A stretch of 64,000 bases of DNA, from positions 1-64,000 of the forward strand of contig NZ_AODK01000012.1 of NCBI RefSeq assembly GCF_000525975.1, given 5' to 3'. Shown piece after piece: positions 58,719 through 64,000 of this stretch; the first letter of the stretch is position 1, and each line of letters begins with the position of its first letter. Source of the DNA: Listeria rocourtiae FSL F6-920. GTDB lineage: Bacteria > Bacillota > Bacilli > Lactobacillales > Listeriaceae. The notes beneath the pieces are model-generated. The model was given only the letters and a program-made list of their open reading frames with translations. It was not told the origin of the DNA and made no database searches. The position numbers and the translations under genes are program-made.

Positions 58719-61700
58719 ATGGCGTTAGGGTTTGCTGCGACGTGTGCGGTTTTTGTGATGAAAGAACCGTTGCAGGCTGATGCGGCAACTCCGAGTTCGT
58801 GGGAAGCGAGCTATTATAACAACAAGACGCTATCTGGCACCCCGGTCTTAAAACGGACGGAGAAGGATCTTCATCTGGATTGGGGCTATGGTTCACCGAG
58901 CGCTGCGCTTCCAGTGGATGGTTTTTCTGCGACATTCCGTAAGACGATTACGGTTGGCACGACGGCAGATTACCGTTTAATTGGGCGCGCCGATGATGGG
59001 ATTCGTGTATATGTCGACAACAGGCTTGTGTACGATAATTTCAAACCGAGTATGGCAAACTTAAACATGACAATTCCGTTAACAGCAGGGACACACGAAA
59101 TCAGAATCGATTATCTTGAAGCAGGTGGCGCAGCATACATCACAGCGGATCTAGTTCGTGCGGATGAGTGGCATGGCGTTTATTTTCCAAACAATAATAT
59201 GACAGGAAACGTAAAATTGACTGAGAGCATTGGCAATAAAACGTACCTGAATAAAGTTTGGGGTTATGGTTCACCTGGTGCAGGTATCGGCGTTGATAAT
59301 TTTAGTGGATTCTTTTCAAAGCAATACGATATTGCCGAAGCTGGTAATTATCGTTTTGTTGGTAAAGTAGACGATGGCATGCGGATTTACGTAGATGGCA
59401 AGGCGATTGTGAACAGTTGGGATTCTTTTCAAGATAACCTAAACGTCACGATTCCATTGACGAAAGGTAAACATCAAGTCACCGTGCAATACCGTGAAAA
59501 GACTGGTGCGGCTCACTTACAAATGAATCTCGTGAAAGCAAACGCTTGGTATGAGCAGTATTTTAACAATACGACGTGGGGCTTGAATGCTATCCATACG
59601 GCAGTTGGTTCAACAACGAATAAACTGTCGCATAACTGGGGCACAGGTTCACCACATGCTAGCGTGAATAAGGACAATTTTACAGGTATTATGGATAAAC
59701 AAATTGAAGTTGCAACAGCTCGTGATTACCGAATTATTGGGAATGTGGACGATGCAGCCGCAATTTACGTAGATGGTAAGCTCGTGACGAATTTAACGAC
59801 ACGTGGTGAGTTTAATACGGTTGTTTATTTAGCAAAAGGCACACATGATGTTCGGATTAAGTTTAAAGAAGGCGGCGGTGCAGCATATGTTAACTTTAAT
59901 GTTATCGATGCTAATGTTTGGTATGCTAAATACTATCCGAATGAAACTGTATCTGGCTTTCCGTATGCTTTTGACGAAGTAACTAGTATGACAACGATTG
60001 CGAAGAATTGGGGTACAGGTTCACCAAACAGTGCGGTACCAAACGATCATTTCTCTGCAAGGATGCACCGTCAAATCGAAGCTCCAGAATCAGCGCACTA
60101 TCGATTCTATGGTGACGTGAAGGACGAAGCAATTATCTATATGGATGGCAAAAACATGGGCACTGTTTCCGGTCAATACAATCAGGTAATCTGGGTTCCA
60201 AAAGGCAAACATGCGATTACAATTGTGTATAAACATAAAACCGGTGCGGCTTCCATCAATATGAATATCGAAAAACTGGATAAATGGTTTGCGCGCTACT
60301 ACAAAAATACCAATATGACTGGTGCTTATGTAGCTAAGCTCCACGACACGCAAACAGCATTTTATCAAAACTGGGCATATGGTAGTCCAGATCCAGCTAT
60401 TCCAAACGACAATTTCTCAGCGGTCATTGAAAAGCAATATACCGCTCCTAAAACAGGGAACTACAATATTGTAGGACGTGCGGATGATGGCATGCGCGTA
60501 ACGATTGATGGCAAAGTTATTTTTGATAACCGCAGTCAAGCGTATGTGCGCGAGGAGAATTATGTTATCCCATTAACGCAAGGTACGCATAACGTGAAGG
60601 TCGAGTATGTCGAACGTACAGGTGCGGCATCTATTGATTTTAATATTTTGCCAAGCAATACATGGTTGGCGAGATATTATCCAACAGATAACTTCTCTGG
60701 ACGCCCTGTATACAAAATGATGAGTAGTATTAATGATAACTGGGGAGCAGGAAGCCCAGATCCGAGCATTCCGAATGACCGCTTCACGGCTCGCTATGAG
60801 TCAACATTGAACATGGCGAAAGACGGTAATTATGAAATATCAGGTCGCGCTGATGATCGTATCCGCGTAAAAGTAGATGGCCAAGTCGTGTATGAAGACT
60901 GGACGGCAGGCTTAAACAATTATAAAGAAACGATTCCGCTCACAAAAGGAAATCATAAATTCATCATTGAGTATATGGAAGATACTGGCTCGGCAGCTCT
61001 ATCATTCAATATCAATTACGTAACGGGTATCGAAAAGAACTACCGGACGCAAACGTATACCTCTACGTTGGCACAAGCCTTGGCAATTCAAATGCAAGGT
61101 TCACCACAAACGAGTGTCAAACCGCCGAACACTTACGTTCGTAGCAATTTTGTCACGCTAAATGCTGGTGGGGCAACTGGAAAAACAACGGCTGCAACAA
61201 GTGTTCGTGATACTGCTAATCCAAATGCTTTTGTAGTTGGACCGCTCGCGAAAGATTTAACAATCACCATTACAGGAACTGTTACAGGTACTGATGGCGC
61301 GAAATGGTATAAATTCAATTACACTCGTGCATGGGTTAATGCTTATCAAAAAGATGTGCAGTTTTATATGGATCCGAACAATTTTGTGAAAGATTCTAAA
61401 GAATATTTGCAGTTCCTTGTGCTTTCGAAACCAGCAGGGATTAATACGGCAGAAGTGAACAGCAAAATTCTCGTGAACAAAGGAATCTTAACTGGACAAG
61501 GTGCTAGCTTTGCGACGGCTGCGAGAACGTACCAGGTTAATGAAATCTATTTGATGAGCCATTCGCTCCTAGAAACAGGAAACGGCTCATCACAGCTTGC
61601 AAACGGCGTGCTAGTAAGCTCTGTTGATGGTCAGCCAGTAACGCCGAAACGTGTGTACAATATGTATGGCATCGGTGCTGTAGATAGTAACCCGCTAAAA

Positions 61701-61961
61701 GGTGGTTCTGAGTATGCCTATAAACAAGGCTGGGACACACCTGAAAAAGCAATCATTGGCGGTGCGCAGTTCGTAGCGCAAAACTATGTAGCAAGAGGAC
61801 AGGACACTATCTATAAAATGAGATGGAATCCTGCTAATCCAGGAGTTCATCAATATGCAACAGATATTAGGTGGGCAGTGAGTCAAACGACGAATATGTA
61901 CAACATGTATAGCTTACTCACAAGCTATATTCAAGACTTCGAAATACCAAAATATAAATAA
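58719..61961 (+). CDS. Secreted glucosaminidase (autolysin) with six PA14-like modules
   Basis: At least 1080 aa. Signal-like segment MALGFAATCAVFVM ending QADAA. Six PA14-like modules of about 125 aa follow, each starting W-x(3)-YY/YF with a GSPxxxxPxDxFS motif and closing GAAxxxxN (about 28-770). The C-terminal domain has the glucosaminidase motif MSHSLLETGNGSSQLANG with its catalytic Glu. The start is unclear: RBS AAGGAGG at 58681 is 30 bases away, with the A9 run 58702-58710 between, so the true N-terminus probably starts around 58693 and includes RKKIVT or NQKKIVT. It occupies the place of the aut autolysin gene (lmo1076), whose anchoring GW modules are not present here. Confidence 0.82.
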   Translation: MALGFAATCAVFVMKEPLQADAATPSSWEASYYNNKTLSGTPVLKRTEKDLHLDWGYGSPSAALPVDGFSATFRKTITVGTTADYRLIGRADDGIRVYVDNRLVYDNFKPSMANLNMTIPLTAGTHEIRIDYLEAGGAAYITADLVRADEWHGVYFPNNNMTGNVKLTESIGNKTYLNKVWGYGSPGAGIGVDNFSGFFSKQYDIAEAGNYRFVGKVDDGMRIYVDGKAIVNSWDSFQDNLNVTIPLTKGKHQVTVQYREKTGAAHLQMNLVKANAWYEQYFNNTTWGLNAIHTAVGSTTNKLSHNWGTGSPHASVNKDNFTGIMDKQIEVATARDYRIIGNVDDAAAIYVDGKLVTNLTTRGEFNTVVYLAKGTHDVRIKFKEGGGAAYVNFNVIDANVWYAKYYPNETVSGFPYAFDEVTSMTTIAKNWGTGSPNSAVPNDHFSARMHRQIEAPESAHYRFYGDVKDEAIIYMDGKNMGTVSGQYNQVIWVPKGKHAITIVYKHKTGAASINMNIEKLDKWFARYYKNTNMTGAYVAKLHDTQTAFYQNWAYGSPDPAIPNDNFSAVIEKQYTAPKTGNYNIVGRADDGMRVTIDGKVIFDNRSQAYVREENYVIPLTQGTHNVKVEYVERTGAASIDFNILPSNTWLARYYPTDNFSGRPVYKMMSSINDNWGAGSPDPSIPNDRFTARYESTLNMAKDGNYEISGRADDRIRVKVDGQVVYEDWTAGLNNYKETIPLTKGNHKFIIEYMEDTGSAALSFNINYVTGIEKNYRTQTYTSTLAQALAIQMQGSPQTSVKPPNTYVRSNFVTLNAGGATGKTTAATSVRDTANPNAFVVGPLAKDLTITITGTVTGTDGAKWYKFNYTRAWVNAYQKDVQFYMDPNNFVKDSKEYLQFLVLSKPAGINTAEVNSKILVNKGILTGQGASFATAARTYQVNEIYLMSHSLLETGNGSSQLANGVLVSSVDGQPVTPKRVYNMYGIGAVDSNPLKGGSEYAYKQGWDTPEKAIIGGAQFVAQNYVARGQDTIYKMRWNPANPGVHQYATDIRWAVSQTTNMYNMYSLLTSYIQDFEIPKYK

Positions 61962-62007
61962 AAAATGCTTGGGGTTTCAGATTTAATCTGGGGCCCCAAG
62001 CATTTTT
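61961..62007. terminator. Bidirectional terminator between autolysin gene and galU
   Basis: AAAAATGCTTGGGG and CCCCAAGCATTTTT pair over 14 bp; an inner CAGAT-TTA-ATCTG stacks on top. Serves both convergent genes. Confidence 0.9.
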
Positions 62008-62008
62008 G

Positions 62009-62905
62009 CTATTTCTTTTTTTTCGTATCTTTTTTATGAATATCTGTGTATAATTCGTCGATTAATGCTGCGACTTCATCTTTAATTTCAGGATGTCTTA
62101 GCGCGAATTGCATCGTTGTTTTAATGAAGCCAAATTTATCACCGACATCATAGCGCTCGCCTTCAAAATCATATGCGAAAACACGTTGAATTTCATTGAG
62201 ACGATTGATAGCATCTGTCAATTGAATCTCACCGCCAGCGCCAGGCTCTTGCGTTTCTAGAAAATCAAAAATTTGTGGTGTCAGTAGATAGCGACCGAGA
62301 ATTGCTAAATCAGATGGCGCTTTAGCTGGATCTGGTTTTTCGACGAAGCCTTTTACATTGTAGAGGCCTTTGCTGTACTCATTCACGGGATCGATAATAC
62401 CGTAGCGATATGTTTCTTCATGTGGCACGTGTTGCACACCGATTACGGAACTATGCGTTTTTTGATATTGATTGATTAGTTGTTTCGCGCAAGGCGTTTT
62501 GGATTCTACGATATCATCACCTAACATAACGATGAATGGCTCGTTACCAACAAAACCTTTTGCTTGTAGAATCGCATCACCTAGACCTTTTGGCTTCGAT
62601 TGGCGGATGAAATGCAAATTGATGTTTGTTGTTTCTTCAATAAGATGTAGCAATTCAAGTTTATTTTTTTCGCGTAGGTTGTTTTCTAGTTCAGGCACGG
62701 AATCGAAATGATCTTCAATCGCGCGCTTTCCTTTACCAGTAACTATCAAGATATCTTCAATTCCTGATGCAACAGCTTCCTCGACGATATATTGAATCGT
62801 TGGTTTATCTACAATCGGTAAAATTTCTTTTGGCATTGCCTTTGTCGCTGGTAAAAAACGAGTTCCAAGACCCGCAGCAGGAATGACCGCTTTTCTAACT
62901 TTCAT
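62009..62905 (-). CDS. galU: UTP-glucose-1-phosphate uridylyltransferase
   Basis: 298 aa. [30 protein letters not shown] is the nucleotide-binding start, VMLGDDIV the metal site, and FVEKP the sugar-contact Glu and Lys. Makes UDP-glucose for teichoic acid glucosylation, glycolipid anchor and capsule precursors. Start ATG at 62905 follows AAGGAGAATC; upstream in-frame starts to 62944 lack an RBS. Same place as lmo1078. Confidence 0.95.
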   Translation of the reverse strand: MKVRKAVIPAAGLGTRFLPATKAMPKEILPIVDKPTIQYIVEEAVASGIEDILIVTGKGKRAIEDHFDSVPELENNLREKNKLELLHLIEETTNINLHFIRQSKPKGLGDAILQAKGFVGNEPFIVMLGDDIVESKTPCAKQLINQYQKTHSSVIGVQHVPHEETYRYGIIDPVNEYSKGLYNVKGFVEKPDPAKAPSDLAILGRYLLTPQIFDFLETQEPGAGGEIQLTDAINRLNEIQRVFAYDFEGERYDVGDKFGFIKTTMQFALRHPEIKDEVAALIDELYTDIHKKDTKKKK

Positions 62906-63113
62906 AATGGGATTCTCCTTCAAAATATATTCGTCTATATGCAACCATTATACGGTATGCATGTGGCGTGTGACAAGTTTTGCGTGTAAAGAGGTTAACA
63001 AATCGGCAATAGGTAGCGGAAATACCAATTTTTAAACAGTGGGTATCCTTGACATTTAGCTGTAATTGTAATAGATTGAGAATGATAAATAAAAGTTTTA
63101 AGGGAGAAATAGA

Positions 63114-64000
63114 ATGCTCTATGAGATCGTAAAATCAGCTGAAATAGCTGAACCTAAAGTATCGGTTGTTATTCCAGTATATAATGTTATTAGCTACATT
63201 GATGAAACCATTGAATCTTTACTTAACCAAACGCTAAAAGAAGTGGAAATCGTGCTTGTAGACGATGGCTCTTCGGATGGCAGTTTAGAAAGAATTATCG
63301 AGCTGGCGACGGAACATCAGAATATTTGTGTGGTCAAAGAACCGAATGCAGGACCAGGAACAGCGCGTAATAACGGCTTAGATGTTGCACGTGGCAAGTA
63401 TATAAGTTTTGTTGACTCCGATGATGTTTTACCAGAAAAAGCTTTAGAAATCATGTATCATGCGGCTGAATCTGAGCAGGTTGGTGTCGTAACTGGTATT
63501 TCTGTAAGTTTTAACAGTAGCCGCTCGTGGTTTATCGGCGGGCATTTCAAGAAAGGCGTTTTCAAAAAAAGGTCATAAAACGCTTGTGAAGAACCCAGAA
63601 ATGCTCTACACACTTGGACCATGTAATAAGATGTACCGCGCGGATGTGGTGAAAGAAATTCGTTTCCCTACATCTATTAAAGTTGCGGAGGATCATCCGT
63701 TTGTGCTTGAAGCCTATTTGAAATCAGGCGACATTTATACTGTGGATGAAATCATTTATAACTACCGTGCACGCGAGGATGAGGGAGATGTTTCTTTATC
63801 GCAAATCGTGAAATCAGATCCTTATGTGAGCTTTAAAGATATTATTGAGAGTACGAAGTTGGCGGATCCATTGTTCAAACAATACGTTAAGAACCCGATT
63901 GCGCTTGGAAAAATTCGTACGGATTATTATGACCGGATTGTGTCGGCAGATATTTGGCCTGCGTATAAGGGCATCATGATGGAAGGAAATGCTGGGACGC
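63114..64000 (+). CDS. GgaB-like glycosyltransferase, frameshifted and cut by the window end
   Basis: N-terminal GT2 domain: KVSVVIPVYNVISYIDETIE, VDDGSSDGSLE, NAGPGTARNNGLDVARGKY, VDSDDVLPE. The frame stops at 63578; one A less in the A7 run 63564-63570 gives VFKKGHKTLVKNPEMLYTLG and then NKMYRADVVKEIRFP and KVAEDHPFVLEAYLKSGD to the edge. Similar in pattern to GgaB-type minor teichoic acid transferases, matching lmo1080 as I recall it. RBS AAGGGAG before ATG 63114. A C-terminal glycerophosphotransferase-like half may lie beyond the window. Confidence 0.8.

Overview
The window looks like a chromosome segment of a low-GC Firmicute of the family Listeriaceae, most probably a Listeria species other than L. 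monocytogenes. From about 19.9 kb to the right end the gene order follows, with insertions and swaps, the L. monocytogenes EGD-e backbone I recall as about lmo1048-lmo1080: molybdopterin genes, def, pdhABCD, an LDH-like gene, UPF0223, a DsbA-like gene, corA, yktB, suhB, typA, ylaI/ylaN, ftsW, pycA, a metal-type binding lipoprotein, tagGH, an autolysin slot, galU and a GgaB-like transferase. I had no database, so species and locus names are from memory.

Layout. (1) 0-6.5 kb: two PrfA/Crp-type regulators followed by a secreted protein of about 1557 aa built from 11 Cry1Ac-D-VI-like helical repeats, a mucin-binding-like module and several carbohydrate-binding-like modules. (2) 6.6-19.8 kb: a polysaccharide (capsule/EPS) operon: initiating sugar-phosphate transferase, lipoprotein, BY-kinase, Wzy, Wzz/CpsC, a broken HTH gene, three GT2 enzymes, UDP-glucose dehydrogenase, CapK, a CDP-glycerol transferase with its cytidylyltransferase, Wzx and an epimerase. 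The predicted product is an acidic polymer, probably carrying glycerol phosphate. (3) 19.9-39.3 kb: housekeeping backbone. (4) 39.3-46.5 kb: an inserted sugar-use cluster (ArsR-type regulator, ABC importer, GH2 glycosidase) with repeat elements at its left edge and in its promoter region. (5) 46.5-64 kb: ftsW, pycA, teichoic-acid export, a GtrB/GtrA/DUF6056 glycosylation set, a PA14-repeat glucosaminidase, galU and a GgaB-like enzyme.

How the parts work together: GalU makes UDP-glucose, which can feed Ugd in the capsule operon and the GtrB-type glucosylation set. TagGH exports wall teichoic acid, which the Gtr set and the GgaB-like enzyme may decorate or extend. The PDH complex and PycA are the main exits from pyruvate.

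Sequence quality: about seventeen genes, including pdhA, typA and ftsW, are interrupted at A or T runs. Every interruption is fixed by removing one base per run, which points to homopolymer over-calls, not real mutations. I annotate these as whole genes and give the tract.

Most interesting novelty: a 33-codon leader ORF directly before a CorA-type Mg2+ transporter (33294-33395, minus strand). It encodes an EPDP motif like the one in the enterobacterial MgtL leader. Its last codons can pair either with an upstream segment or with the corA Shine-Dalgarno, so it looks like a Mg2+-responsive translation switch.
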